From Polydactylus sextarius (lineage: Eukaryota > Chordata > Actinopteri > Polynemidae): a DNA stretch of 64,000 nt. Every line of letters starts with the position of its first letter. The stretch's first letter is position 1. The position numbers and the translations under genes are program-made. The stretch is taken from contig CM028908.1 in assembly GCA_016801845.1 (NCBI GenBank), positions 20,967,047 to 21,031,046 of the forward strand. The letters run 5' to 3'. The notes below the pieces were generated by a model. It saw nothing but the letters and a program-made list of their open reading frames with translations, was not told where the DNA came from and made no database searches. Below are positions 1 to 11,906 of this stretch, in pieces.

Positions 1-1394
1 TATGTCTTTTCTGATGTTTCATGAAGCCCTCAGCTCAGCCCGGTTCTTGTCGATGCTCACCTTGTTTGCTCGCTTTGCGACAGTGTGTATTGGAGTGAAC
101 GAGTCAATATCCACCGCTGAAATTTGTCTTTAGCTACATACAAGAAAAAACAGACGTTCTAACTCCCAGCTCTCCAACCAGATGCTGGACAGAGGACTGG
201 GAGCCTGTGCTGTCAACTATCGGAGCCTCTGACGTCCATTATTTATTTTATTTGCCTCCAGCGACTGTGCTGAAAGATAATGTTGAAACTTAGTAAAGGG
301 GATAACTCTGCACAAGTTGTATGCCATCAATCTATTTAAAACTGATAGCACCGCTTAAAAAGAATAGCTGCTTTCCATCAGTGAATTATTGTATTTCCTC
401 TCAGTGTCACTCGGATCCTCTACGCAGCTTCCCTCTGCCCCCTGCTAACAGCCCTTCTTCACCTCCAAAGGCCTGCTGGTTTACTGCGCTAAACATGTTT
501 TCATCGGCATTGCTTTCATAATGACGCGTAGAGCTTGATCACTGAAACACAAGTCAGATGTTATGCAGTGAGCTCATGGTGCCTGGAGGCTCCTCACTAA
601 CAGTTCAAAGATCAGGCATTGGTGCAAGAAAACAAGGAAATGTGTAAGATGCCAAATTAATTCCTTCCTTAAAGACACACACACAGCTCAGAGAGCAAAT
701 ACCTTTCATAGATGATTCATATTGGAAATATAAGACGAGCAGCGTTTGTTTTGTTTTAGTATATAATAGCTTGTTATTCTTGCTGTGTTTCTTTTATTCC
801 TGAACTGACAGGTTGAGGTAACACTCTCCCAGTATAAAAGGAAACGTTGTTCTTTTCTGAAAATCCAAATGTTCTCAAGGAAACACAACTTGAGTCACAG
901 CTGCACTTCAACTGAAACAATAGCAGTGGAGGCGGGGTGGGGTCAACACTGTGAACCCCTCATTACTAGTAGGGCGATCCCATTTCGACTGCTCACATGT
1001 CTCCAAATCCCTGCATTCCTTCCAGGTGTTCCTATGAAATCCCCAGCTGCATCCAGTAACACAGACAGGAAACTGCGTTGGCCTTAATGAAAATAATACT
1101 TACAAACTATGAATTAATAGTAACTGTGTAAACCTTTGGGGACGTATCTGTCAACTAAGGCCCTGTTAGAAATACCTATTCTAAATGGGAATAACTGACA
1201 CATATGTTTACTTTAGACTGAGATGACAATGAGGGATGTTTCACTCATGTAATTACCAGTCATAGGTTTCAAATGATTGGTGTTTTATGAAGGTGTCAGA
1301 CATAATGTGTTCATTGACCCAGCAAACTAGATAAATATCAATGAATATATATATAATATAAACACATATAGAAGTTGCAGATGCAGGGACTCAC
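1..1394 (-). other. foxp1 intron after the sixth coding exon (partial)
   Basis: This stretch starts with the strong donor GTGAGT at 1389-1394 and runs off the window. I searched it on the minus strand for the expected zinc-finger exon and did not find one. It contains a short AT-rich patch (about 1340-1366) and otherwise unique sequence with no recognised element. Confidence 0.8.
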
Positions 1395-1584
1395 CCTTCT
1401 CTCTTGTGGGTCATATACTGCCCATTAGTGGAGGCGTGCTGGTTGATGAGTGGGTTCTTTGGCGGTGCCGGGGAGGACAGGTCGAGGCCCCGGTGGCCGT
1501 TGTTGCTGCTGTTGTTGTGCTCCTCCTTCACGTGAGCGTTCGTCACCTCCTTCCACAGTTGCTGCAGCTCTGCTGGAATCATGC
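1395..1584 (-). CDS. foxp1: foxp1 sixth coding exon in the window (codons 234-296 plus 2 nt), just before the zinc finger
   Basis: The sense strand reads TTTGTCTCAG|GC ATG ATT CCA and ends AGA GAA GG|GTGAGT. The split codon is GGC (Gly), followed by 62 codons, and the exon leaves in phase 2. The peptide starts MIPAELQQLWKEVT, the conserved segment after the Q-rich region. It then has an asparagine/serine-rich linker (EEHNNSSNNGH), a GLDLSSPAP stretch, and ends with INQHASTNGQ and HKRE. Human FOXP1 has MIPTELQQLWKEVT and NPHASTNGQ at the same places. The next exon, carrying the C2H2 zinc finger (human LYGHGVCKWPGC), must lie beyond position 1. The last complete codon is residue 296, against residue 289 at the same point in human, so total length to here is close to the family norm. 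Confidence 0.96.
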
Positions 1585-4500
1585 CTGAGACAAACAAATT
1601 GGATAATTAAATCAATTAACAGCTAATCCAACTCTCTTCTTCATCACTTAATTAAATCAAAGCGTCTGTAAACAAAGCCGAGTATTAATTAGAAAATATT
1701 CCACTACAGGGTAATGCACTGAGAGCTCTTGCCTCCCCTCCCCTCTCTCCCCCCACTCCGCCACCTCCTTCTCTTCCTCCCATTTTCCCTGTGATCTGAA
1801 GCGTGTTTGTATACACAAATCCCTGGCATTCACGCAAATTTCATGCCCAGAGTAAATAATTAACATCCAGACAAGGCATGAAATCTGAATAATCACCATC
1901 ATTTTCTCTCAACAACAGAGATGTGCAGAACACACACAACAAAAAGTTTACAATAGCAACACTAGAAAACATCCCACCCCTGCCTCCTTGAGAAACAGGA
2001 CCCTGGGGTAATATTCTCAAAAGCGCATTAATGTGCAAAATACTTAAAGCTCTGCACCGCCTCCAATTGACACAGAAGACTTAAACCTCATTTAACAAGT
2101 CAAGCACACTGCAGCTCACACAGCCCTTTGAAAAAAAAATCCCTTGAAGACAGAAGACATTTTTCTGTATGCTGGAAACACATCTACAGAATACGTGTGT
2201 TTTTTCTGCTCATGAGTGACAGCAATCCCGGCACCCGGGGCCTGAGTCGGGATGAGGAAGGATAATGGTGTGTTTTGTGCATGCCACTTTCCACTGACTG
2301 AGAGAGGAGAGCCTTTGTTGGCACACAATCTATACATGCGTGTGTCCATCTATGGTGTGTCTTTTCCTGTGGTCTGTTTCACTTGACACAAATGAGGATG
2401 AAGCTGATATGTAAAATATGATTAAGCGTCTTGGGTGAAAAATCTGTGGCTGCTCATGTTTTCACTCAAAACTGAGGCATCTGTAAGCCTGAATTTAATG
2501 GCATCCTTAAAGATATAAATGGTGAATATGTGTGGATTTGTATGCCGTATTCAGATCTGTGTTTAAATAAGCCATGTCTTCAGCTCTGGTGAAAAAGCCC
2601 CCTGGATATGTGGTAAATTTAACCACAGAGCAAATGGGCAAGACCACTCGTTTAACATTACAATTAATTAAATCCATTCTCAAAATGAGCAATGGCAAAT
2701 GGAAGATGATTTGCACATGCTTATCTGCTTGCGTTTATATTCTCTGGACCCCCCTCGCCCCCCTCCGCTCCCAGTTTCTCATCACCAGCTCTATAGATAC
2801 CAGAAGTGCTCCTTTCAAGCACCAGATTGTAATACATTGTGTGCAAAATGCTTAGTCTTAATTTATTCCTGTTGTGGAAAATAACTGTGAGGTGAAGATC
2901 TCAATACGATCAGCAAAAATATTTTTAATTTGATAAGCTACTAAAGATTTTAATTATGCTGGTAATGGAGAACATTGGCCTAATGAGGCGGAGGACTCCA
3001 GAGAGACGCAGGGGCTAAGAACTGTGAAATGAGTCTGATAGGATTGCTGTAAATTCACACTAGATCGTTTGCATATCAAAGAGCAGGAAATGATGGCAGG
3101 ACAAATCAATAACCTTTCCACGTTCCAAGGAGTGTCTTTCCTCATTCAAATATTTCAACGCGCCCCGCTCTATTCTGCCTGCCTGTATTCTCCCTTATTC
3201 TCTTCAATGCCTTGATGTGCCCTAATCGAAGTGCATGTCCATGACAGGCTAAACATGCGGTCTGTGTTACAGCATGCTAATCCAAAGCTTGCTGATTTCC
3301 ACTGCATTATCAAAGGATCCATTGTTGTTTTGATGGTGAAAGGAGACTTAAGAGAAAAGTTCTTTTTTTGTTGTTGTTGTTTCTTTTTCTTTCTTGTGAT
3401 GGTTGGTTTGCAACGGGAAGGTCACTGGTGATGCGAATGTCCTGTGCTCCGACAGCGGGACCAATCATTTTCCCCCCACTTGGTGCCCGGTGACAGTGGG
3501 CGATGTATTTTTAGCCGATGTGCTTGACAGGGCGGCCCACACTGGCTCAATTACCCAGCAGTCCTGGTGACCCCGACACCACTGTTTACTCAGATGAAAC
3601 CGCAGCGGATAGACCGCTCTGATGAGAGAGGTAACGGAGTGGGACCAAGCTGTCTCTTTCTGGATCGAGTCCATAGTTTTATTGCTCTCTGTTCGCCTCT
3701 TCCCTTGTTCCTCTTGTATCTAACCCTAACCTCCTCCAACAACAGCTCATGGCTTATGATCCATATAAATGACAATACTGTAAAATATCATTATACGAAT
3801 GTCTCAGCAGATATTATATTTTGTGTTTTTGACAAAATGCATGAGTTTCTCTCCATCTGATTACTGTGGGACACATAATGACATTGATCTGTAAATCCTC
3901 GTTCTTAGGTCCCCGGCTTGTCCATCCTTTAAATGCTGGATTGGTTTATCTTTCCTCTTTCCATTTTTCAACACAACTGTTTCACTCATTACGACTGGGA
4001 AATACGGACAAGCACTTTAAAAAATGTATGTTGTTGGGACACTTGATTGATCACCGGCCTCCCAACTCAATTTTACCTCTGCAGGTAGCTCTGGCACCGA
4101 GACAGGCCGAGCTCTTCAACCTTTTCCTGTCCTTGTCCCCCTGTACCCAGGTGACCATGTTCAAGCAAGCAGAAAGTTGATTTAAGGTTCATAATGACAT
4201 CAGTTGCAGGCCATCATCCCCCAAATAAAAAATGGCCCCCAGTGCTCCGGGCTCTTTAAACCGAGCTGTTACTTCTCACACACAGTGCCGGTGCCATGGG
4301 GGGACAGTGACATCGCTATTAGTTTATTGTTCCGTCAGGCTGGGACCTTTACTGCACCCCTGTTTATGTTGCCGTAATCACTGGCCTGCTGATATGCACC
4401 CCTTAGGCCTGAAATATGTCCTGTCCTAATGCTTCAGGAACTATTACCAGTAGCCCACTGCTGGATGTATCAATCACTGACAGGTCAGTCGCATTACCCA

Positions 4501-7500
4501 CCGCTGTCCCTGATGTGCTGCTGTTCTGTGAGCACTTCATGGCTCGCCACATTCTTTGCTTTCATATTACCGACAAATTTGTCTTGTCACTGTCCCACTG
4601 GCCTCTCCTAGACAGCTTAAATGATGTTGCACAGCTACAAGAACTCGCACTCTAGCAGAGCAACCTCGGAAGGTGAGGGGGCCGCTTTAGCCAGGATGTG
4701 CACAAACGCTGCCCGCACACACACACACATACGCCACATGCATGGGCATGCAAGCACACACACACCTGAGCAATGTGAGCATGAGCAACCACTGACTCAC
4801 TTATCAGGTCAAGAGGACAGGCTTTTTGTGGGAGGGGGAGGGAGGGGTAGATGGATCAAATTTATATTTATGAGAGTTATATCCTCCCCAAACACATTGT
4901 TGTAATTTATAACAGATACCGTCTGGCCGCTTCCAAGACTTTGAACATTAATGTCAAAAGAATTTATGACGAGAAACAAATTATACTCAAGATACTGTGA
5001 CAGTTGTTTTTCACTCAAAACTGCTATCTACAAGTTTATACTTAATTAGTGCTATCAAATGTTGAAAGGCTAATTCAAATGCATTCCTTTAGTCCATTGT
5101 TTTGACAGAATAAAAAACCCTAATCTGTCTCAGCTAACAGTGTAATAAAAGCAGGAAACTGGTGGAAAAATGTACAAAACTCACAAATACAGATTGCACA
5201 CCTAATTTTCTTTAATAACTCTGTTAGAGTGGCCTATTATTTTCTTTTTAAACTGTTGTTCTGTCATTGTCTCAGCACATGACAAATGGGACACAGAGGA
5301 TCGTGTGTGATAAAATAGCTCTTTAAAAAAAATAATTACATTGATATCTGTGGTTTGAAATGAAAGAAATAAAAATCATCAGTTAAAAAGTCATACCAAT
5401 TTACTGCCCCCAAAGTTTGAATCTCTAATCACGGAGACCCAAACAGAACAGATCAACTCATCACTTCCGACGCAGCGCTAACTGCTAGCTGAATCTTGCA
5501 GATTAGATCTGAGCACCATAGGCCCAGCCCGCTGATGCATGAAAGAGTTTAGTGATGTGGAAAACAGAAAGGTCATCAATAACTTTAAACAGTCAAGCAG
5601 AAAATGTGTAGGATAGGAAGACAAACCCGCGGCCTGAAGCACTACCCTAAGTGTTGTAACGGCTGTCAGAAACACAGCGCTAACCATCAGTGGATTGCAG
5701 GGGCGAACGAACCAGGTTTGACTGGTTGCAACAATCAACTAATTGTAAACGGGGAGTTTCAGTTCCTCATATTGATGTTTATGCAAACAACAACTCCGAG
5801 AAATGATCGTGTCAGCTTTGAGTACATTGTTATGGGTGAAAGAGTCCTTATGAAAATAACATGACAGTTTCCTTGCTCAGAATTGAAAGCATAAATATTT
5901 GTTTCACTGTGTCCATGGTAATGTGCTGTGACAAAATCCAGTTATTTCTGTAGAAATTACGCACACGGCATGAGGTGTCCAAGCTCCATATTAATTCAAA
6001 CCGAAATGTAAACCTCAATTTGTATGTGTATCAACACTGATATGAACCACTCTCCTGTTAAGGTGTTAAGGTGATGATGACACAGTATAAACAGGATGTT
6101 CTTGGGATATTGTGAAATCTATCATGAACAGCACCTAGTCATATTAACCTGTATAATGCTTTACTCAAGGGGTGTGTGAGTGTTTGCCAGACATCTGACA
6201 CACAGCAAATCAGCAGAGCATACTCACAACACAGCAGCGCTCCACGCCTGTGCTCATGGCAATCGTCTGCGAGCGGATGAGTGATTCCATACCCAGTCCA
6301 AACAATAACACCACTGTACCAACCATGTTTGTGTTTGCCTATTACCTAAGCACCCTACACACCCCTCCCCCGCAAACCCTCCTGTTTTTATCACCCTTAT
6401 CTTGTTATTTCAAAACTGTTTGTCTTAGCTGGGAATGAATAGTCAATGTCATGTTCCACATCCCTTTATGACGGCATCTTTGTCATTCCGGGACCACTCC
6501 TTGACAAAATATTAAAGAGTAAATAAAGAAGTAAACTTCCTCACCAAACAACATGTATTGACTCCTATCGAGTAACAGGCGGTTTCACAATGACAGGTTC
6601 ACTGGCAGTTTACGAACAATAGATCTAGTTTTCCTCCAGGCCAAAAGGAGCTGCCAATCACAGACGCAGGGCATACAGTGTTGGAGGATGAAACAAAAAC
6701 AAAACTGCTTTTACTTCTAGTTTTACTTCTACTGTCTGGAAAGATAATGAACAAAGTATAGTTTACTGAAATCAAACTGCAACAGTTCAATAACATTAGA
6801 CTGCTCCAGACAGATGTCATTTGTTAAATTTTTATCAGCTTTGAGTGGGGATTTACAGCAGGTGTGTCCTGAGTCAGTTATGTGGTTACATACTTAAGTG
6901 GTTCATTGTTCACTTTGACTAAGCGAATGTGTGAAGATATTGTGGCAGGACAAAAACAGTGACAGTTCAAACCACTCTGAGGTGAAACACCTACACAAGG
7001 CGGCCAAATTGATTATTGTTTTTATAGCTAGAAAAATATTTTTTTTAAGAAGCTTTACCTTTTGTTTAAGAGTGACACTGGTTGTGCTTAGTGAATTTGG
7101 TATGAATAGGATGATATCTATGTCAAATAAAATCCTGAAATTTCAGAAACATCTCAACAATGATCTCCTTGTTCTCAGCGATCACTGTTGAGATTCTTGT
7201 ATCCTTTACATCTGAGTAAAACCCTCATATCTATAAGTAGAATTATCATTATGACAGTCACAAGCTGTGTTCAGGGAAGCACAGGTGCAGGAAATCAACC
7301 AGCCAGTGTGTGATTATCTCATATATCAATAAACAGCTCCATCAGTGTAAACCCAATCTCCACTGTTTTTGTCTTATAACCTAGACGCTAATATTTGCTC
7401 CACAGCAGGCCAACTCTTCAATTTACATTGACAAACAAACTTTAGCACGTGTAAAAATACTGGCGTGGAACGAGGTATTGGATCAACCCCCAGGCGTAGA

Positions 7501-7569
7501 TTTACAGTTGTTTTGTTTTGAGGGAATTCTTGCATTGAGCAGTGCAGTGCTGTGATATTAGGTACTGAC
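1585..7569 (-). other. foxp1 intron between coding exons 5 and 6 (5,985 bp)
   Basis: The intron runs from GTCAGT (sense) at 7569 to TTTGTCTCAG at 1585. No repeat-derived coding sequence is recognisable. It has a poly-T/TTG patch near 3361-3392, short CA runs near 4720-4770, and a tight G-quadruplex motif at 4830-4847. The stretches at about 2400-2900 and 4040-4520 are unique, balanced in base composition and rich in homeobox-type motifs, so they are possible enhancers. The short open frames here have no family resemblance and sit on intronic sequence. Confidence 0.8.
4830..4847 (+). other. G-quadruplex motif with one-base loops
   Basis: The sequence is GGG-A-GGGGG-A-GGG-A-GGGG. All three loops are one base, the most stable arrangement. 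The motif is on the plus strand, the template strand of foxp1. Confidence 0.75.
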
Positions 7570-7720
7570 CCTGAGTGAGGGAGTGCAGTGGCAGGCCGGT
7601 CTGTCCAGGCTGGATGGTGAGCAGCCCTTGCCTCTGAAGGTTGAGCAGATGCTGCTGCTGGACCTGCTGGACCTGCAGGAGCTGCTGCTGGAAGGCCAAC
7701 TGCTGTGCTGACACCTGCTG
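7570..7720 (-). CDS. foxp1: foxp1 fifth coding exon (codons 184-233 plus 1 nt)
   Basis: The sense strand reads TGTCTCACTAG|CAG CAG GTG and ends ACT CAG G|GTCAGT. This gives 50 codons plus the first base of a split glycine codon (phase 1). The peptide includes AQQLAFQQQLLQVQQ, QQQHLLNLQRQGL and LLTIQPGQTGLPL. The LTIQPGQ wording is specific to FOXP1; FOXP2 has ISIPPGQ. The acceptor TAG is followed by two CAG triplets, so NAGNAG-type slippage by one or two glutamines is possible. The exon is 151 nt long and asymmetric in phase, so unlike the three exons before it, skipping it would shift the frame. It closes the Q-rich region. Confidence 0.96.
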
Positions 7721-8049
7721 CTAGTGAGACACACACACAAAGATAAGAGAGGCACGCCATTAGCAAACACACAAACAGTATATGGAACCATAACAGCAAG
7801 TGCAAACATGAATTACTGGATTCCTGTATGTTGTTGTTGTTGTTAAAAAGCACCTTAAGTTCGAGGACACAAAGTACATAGTTCAGCCAATGAAAATAAA
7901 CACTTGAAAACAACATGTTCTTGCGCGAAAACAAGTTCAACGGACTCTGCTTGTGCTAACACACAAAATTTCACAGCGCGAGTTTCATAAATTTCACTTT
8001 ATCGTGGGTTCGTCTGGGCCCTACTTAAGACAGGTAGACTATACATCTC

Positions 8050-8210
8050 CCTCGCTCTTAATTAACGAGGAGTCGGGAGGCAAATGACAAACAACGAAAC
8101 AACATAGTTAATCATTCATAATAAGAGCCACAGGAATTTAATTACAGCCATTCATAATTCAGCAAACAACGTGTGACTAAATCAAAGTGCTTAATAACCA
8201 CCCCGGCAAC
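8050..8210. promoter_or_regulatory. candidate homeobox-rich conserved element
   Basis: Unique sequence carries TTAATTAA, TTTAATTACA and AGTTAATCATT, and two exact copies of CATTCATAAT (8113-8122 and 8149-8158) 36 bp apart. Such density of TAAT cores with little simple repeat is typical of developmental enhancers, but it is not proof. Confidence 0.3.
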
Positions 8211-8999
8211 TCTCTCAACTCTCCGAGGCATGGCGCTGAGCTCAGGGATACACTCTTCCCCCCGACCAGAACGGCAAGCTGTGTTCAATCACATACTGTG
8301 GACTGACTGAGAGATAGTTTCTTTGTTGATCTTGCTGTGTTGGAGCAGTTTCATCGAGACAAAAGTTAATGAAATACTGGTGTGTCTTTAGTGATTTTTG
8401 GTGGTGGAGGTTGAACGGGTGGGGGTGGGTTTGGCTCTGAAAAGTGAAACGTGTGAACTTTGATATGATGAAAAGCGATATGAGAGAGCAGAAGAAAATG
8501 GGAAGGAGAAAATGACAGAGTCAGAATAATAAATAGAAGGAAATTATCTAATATCCCCAATCTCCTATGAGTCAAAACAAATGAGAGATGCTATTTAGAT
8601 AAGAGGGGCACAGAGGAGAGAGATGACTTTTAACCCTTTCATCAGTCCCTGCTCTCAACACATCCACAGTTACTGTCTGTTATTGCAAATCAAACAACAC
8701 AACAAGATCTATCAGGACACCTTCTGCATTTCCTGACAGATAAGGATTAAATAAGCACGCCTCAGACTCAACAGGATGCTAGGCTTGTTTATGAGTACAC
8801 AAGGCCAGTTGTCAAGTGGGTGGGAGCAGAGCAGGGGGCACTAAAAGCAGTGGCGAGGCTGCCAAGCTGTGCACCGCACCCTGTTACCAAACACAGGATA
8901 CACCACTTTGTTTACTTCTCACAATTGAGTGCATACAAAAAAAGGTCTCGGTGCAACGCGGCTGTCAGGTCACTCGCTGGCGGCTCTGAAACCACTGAA

Positions 9000-9240
9000 A
9001 CAGCCAGATAAAAATGTGTCCCCTCCGCCCACTCCTCTTACAGCTTGTCAAAAGGGTCTAGCGGCCTTTCCTTTCCTTCCCTCTCCCTCCCTCCCGCCTG
9101 CCCATTGCTGCTGAACTGGCTCACTAAAAATAAAGCTCTGGCCAGCGCGGTCTATTACAGCGAGCGCGGACATCTCATTGGATCAATCAGGAGAAGAAGG
9201 CGCTCTGACAGTGGTCGCGGAGGGTCATAATTGAAGAGTA
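9000..9240. promoter_or_regulatory. candidate regulatory block with MEF2 site, CCAAT and CpGs
   Basis: A perfect MEF2 consensus, CTAAAAATAA, is present at 9124-9133. Within 60 bp there are CpG-rich pieces (AGCGCGG, GCGAGCGCGG, GGCGCTC, GTCGCGG) and an ATTGG/ATCAATCA segment at 9177-9190. A CT-rich tract precedes them (9066-9100). FOXP1 has known roles in heart, where MEF2 acts, so an enhancer is plausible. No conservation data were available. Confidence 0.3.
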
Positions 9241-9421
9241 ACCACATCCATTCAGAGGCTCATGTGTGAACTAACCCAAAATGAGAAGAGGGGAAGTGAG
9301 AAAGCGGAAGAAGAGAGACAAAAAGATGTGATAGAGACTGCCGTGAAATTTGGGATGCAGGTGTCCAGTTATTTTCTCTGATCTGTCCTATTTATGAAAG
9401 GTGGTTGCTTCTTTTTTTTCA

Positions 9422-9456
9422 CCCCACCCCCCCCACCCCCCCACCCCGCCCGCCCC
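9422..9456 (-). other. G-quadruplex motif on the foxp1 sense strand
   Basis: C-runs of 4, 8, 7 and 4 separated by single A bases on the plus strand give four G-runs with one-base loops on the minus strand. The nascent foxp1 RNA could therefore fold as a quadruplex. Confidence 0.75.
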
Positions 9457-11279
9457 ACACACACACATACCCCCCCTCAATCAGTGTGAGAGAAGTTTCT
9501 CATGTCCTCAGTGGTTTTTCCGTTCTCCAGCTCCTCCCTGACAGTCTAAGACAAAGATAACAGTGCCACAGGGGTGGAGTTCACGACGAACAATGTCTTT
9601 TATCAAAACGTTAAATAAACAGAGGGGGGCTTTTCAGAAAACCAAGAAAGAAGGAAGACAGGAAAATCAAGCAAATGAATTTAACTCCTTTCTCCTTCCC
9701 ATTTTTTTCTTCTTGCGGGTCCCATCAGCTGACAGGAGCTCCTGTGCGCTCCCAGCATGTAGACACATTAAAAACCCCCACACCCAATAGACCAAATAAG
9801 AGGTTAACAAGAAGTGGCGCGAGGGAGAGAAAAATACAGTCCCTGACAAATGATAAAGAGTGGCACTGGCAGGCCTTTATTGTCAAGCTTCAAATATAAA
9901 GTTAAAGATCTTTGAAAAACTAAATTTTGATGTCTTTAAAATAAAAGAGGCACAAAGCAACAACAGGGGGTTATTGTCTGGCAGCCACAGGGGAGTCACT
10001 GCATAATTCTTATTCTGTCTTTTGATGGCTGCTAGCAATGCGACTGAAAAAAGAGAGAGCGATGGGGAGAGAAAGAAAACATCGGCAGAGGGGGAGAACC
10101 TCTTGAGGCTGCATCCATTTCCTGTGATCATACATAATATGCTTCAAAAGTTGCTTTTTCTTTTATTCTCATGCTCCATTCAACTGATCAATTGCACCTC
10201 CTCACCCACTCCCCCCTCCTCCTTTCTGCCTTGCTCCTCTAGTGTTTACATCAGATGCGACTTGGTGACAGGCCCTATCTGAGGCCAAGGAGCTCTGCTG
10301 TCATGTTGATTTATGGGAGCATCACGCCACAACTTGTCCAAACTGAAGCCCGCAGTTCATTAATTAGGGAGCTACGACTTTGAAGTTGGGAGCTTCGACA
10401 GCACACGGACGTGTGTGAGTGTGAGCATGCGTGAATGTGCGTGTGTGTGTTTGTGTGTGTCTGCTTTTAACATAAGGTTTAATATTCTGTGCTTCCGCTA
10501 GTCTCCAAACATGGAGCTCAATGGGGACAACCGTTAAAAAAAAAAAAAAAAATCCCAGGTCGTCTTTGAACTTCTTGTGACCGCACAATAATAATTTGCT
10601 TTGTCCACAGTGATGCCTGTATCCGCCAGTCATTAACACGCATTAAGCTGCTGCCTAAGAGCAAGCCCCGCTGTACTGGAGGGAGCAAAGGAGGGAGAGC
10701 AAGAAAGATGGAGAGAAAAAAGAAGAAAAAAAAAAACTCAACACTGGCAACAAAGCTGGGAGCGCTCTCTGCACTGATATCTCACAATTACATGCCTTCT
10801 CTTCCTCTGCCATTTCCATGTTAATTACCGAGAAAAGCCTCTCAGATTTATATGCTCCGTGTTCCTGCCTTTCTCCCTGCTGCCTTTCATTATGTCCTAC
10901 ACAAGGCTCACAGGAGCGGTCACCTCTTTGCTTGCAAAGGACACTTGTTTACTTGAAAAAAAAAAGAAAAAAAAAATCTATATCAATGAATTAAGACTGC
11001 TACTCTGTAAAATATTATACATTTAATGTGGAGACGGTACAAAAAAAAAAAAAGGAGACACCATATTCTTAGCACAGTATCAGGCAGTTGTTACCATTTA
11101 TCCAGCAAGTCTGACACGCTAATCAGAAGCATGAGTGCACTTGATTCTCCCCCTCTCCTCCCTGCTTTAACCACAGTCTGGAAGCAGATGGGGTTGAGGG
11201 AGGGAGCACACATGCCTTCCATGCTCTGTCTGGCCAACCGCTTTGGTAATGGCAGGCAGTTGGAGTGATGTCAGCCTAC

Positions 11280-11384
11280 CTCTTTACTCTGCTTGCTGCC
11301 TGCATGCTGCTGCTGCTGCTGCTGCTGTAGGAGCTGGAGGTGGAGCTGTTCCTGCTGCTTCTTATAGAACTCTTGGAGTTGCTG
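11280..11384 (-). CDS. foxp1: foxp1 fourth coding exon, Q-rich region (codons 149-183)
   Basis: The sense strand reads CTTCTGCAG|CAG CAA CTC CAA GAG TTC and ends AGT AAA GAG|GTAGGC. This gives 35 codons, phase 0 at both ends. The peptide contains QQLQEFYKKQQEQLHLQL, the family hallmark, then seven glutamines encoded purely by CAG, then a HAGSKQSKE tail that resembles the HAGKQPKE of mammalian FOXP1. The acceptor is a tandem CAGCAG (NAGNAG), so the exon may begin at 11384 or 11381, adding or removing one glutamine. I chose 11384 because it reproduces the LMLQQQQLQEF junction seen in human FOXP1. An uninterrupted CAG run is the part of this gene most prone to length change. Confidence 0.96.

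Positions 11385-11906
<522 letters not shown>

Larger units (their letters stand above)
7721..11279 (-). other. foxp1 intron between coding exons 4 and 5 (3,559 bp)
   Basis: The intron runs from GTAGGC at 11279 to CTCACTAG at 7721 (sense). It contains a homeobox-motif-rich block at about 8050-8210, a CpG/CCAAT/MEF2 block at about 9000-9240, a C-run G-quadruplex partner at 9422-9456, several A-runs (10534-10551, 10965-10976, 11040-11053) and a short TG tract near 10440-10460. No other gene is visible. Confidence 0.8.

Noticed and set aside
1..1394. Possible zinc-finger exon of foxp1 at the window edge
   Set aside because: No minus-strand translation shows the C2H2 pattern or GHGVCKW-like sequence; the exon must lie outside.
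7374..7940. 188-codon minus-strand open frame over coding exon 5
   Set aside because: It reads the exon in a wrong frame (Ala/Pro-rich) and runs through intron; the correct frame gives FOXP1 residues bounded by splice sites.
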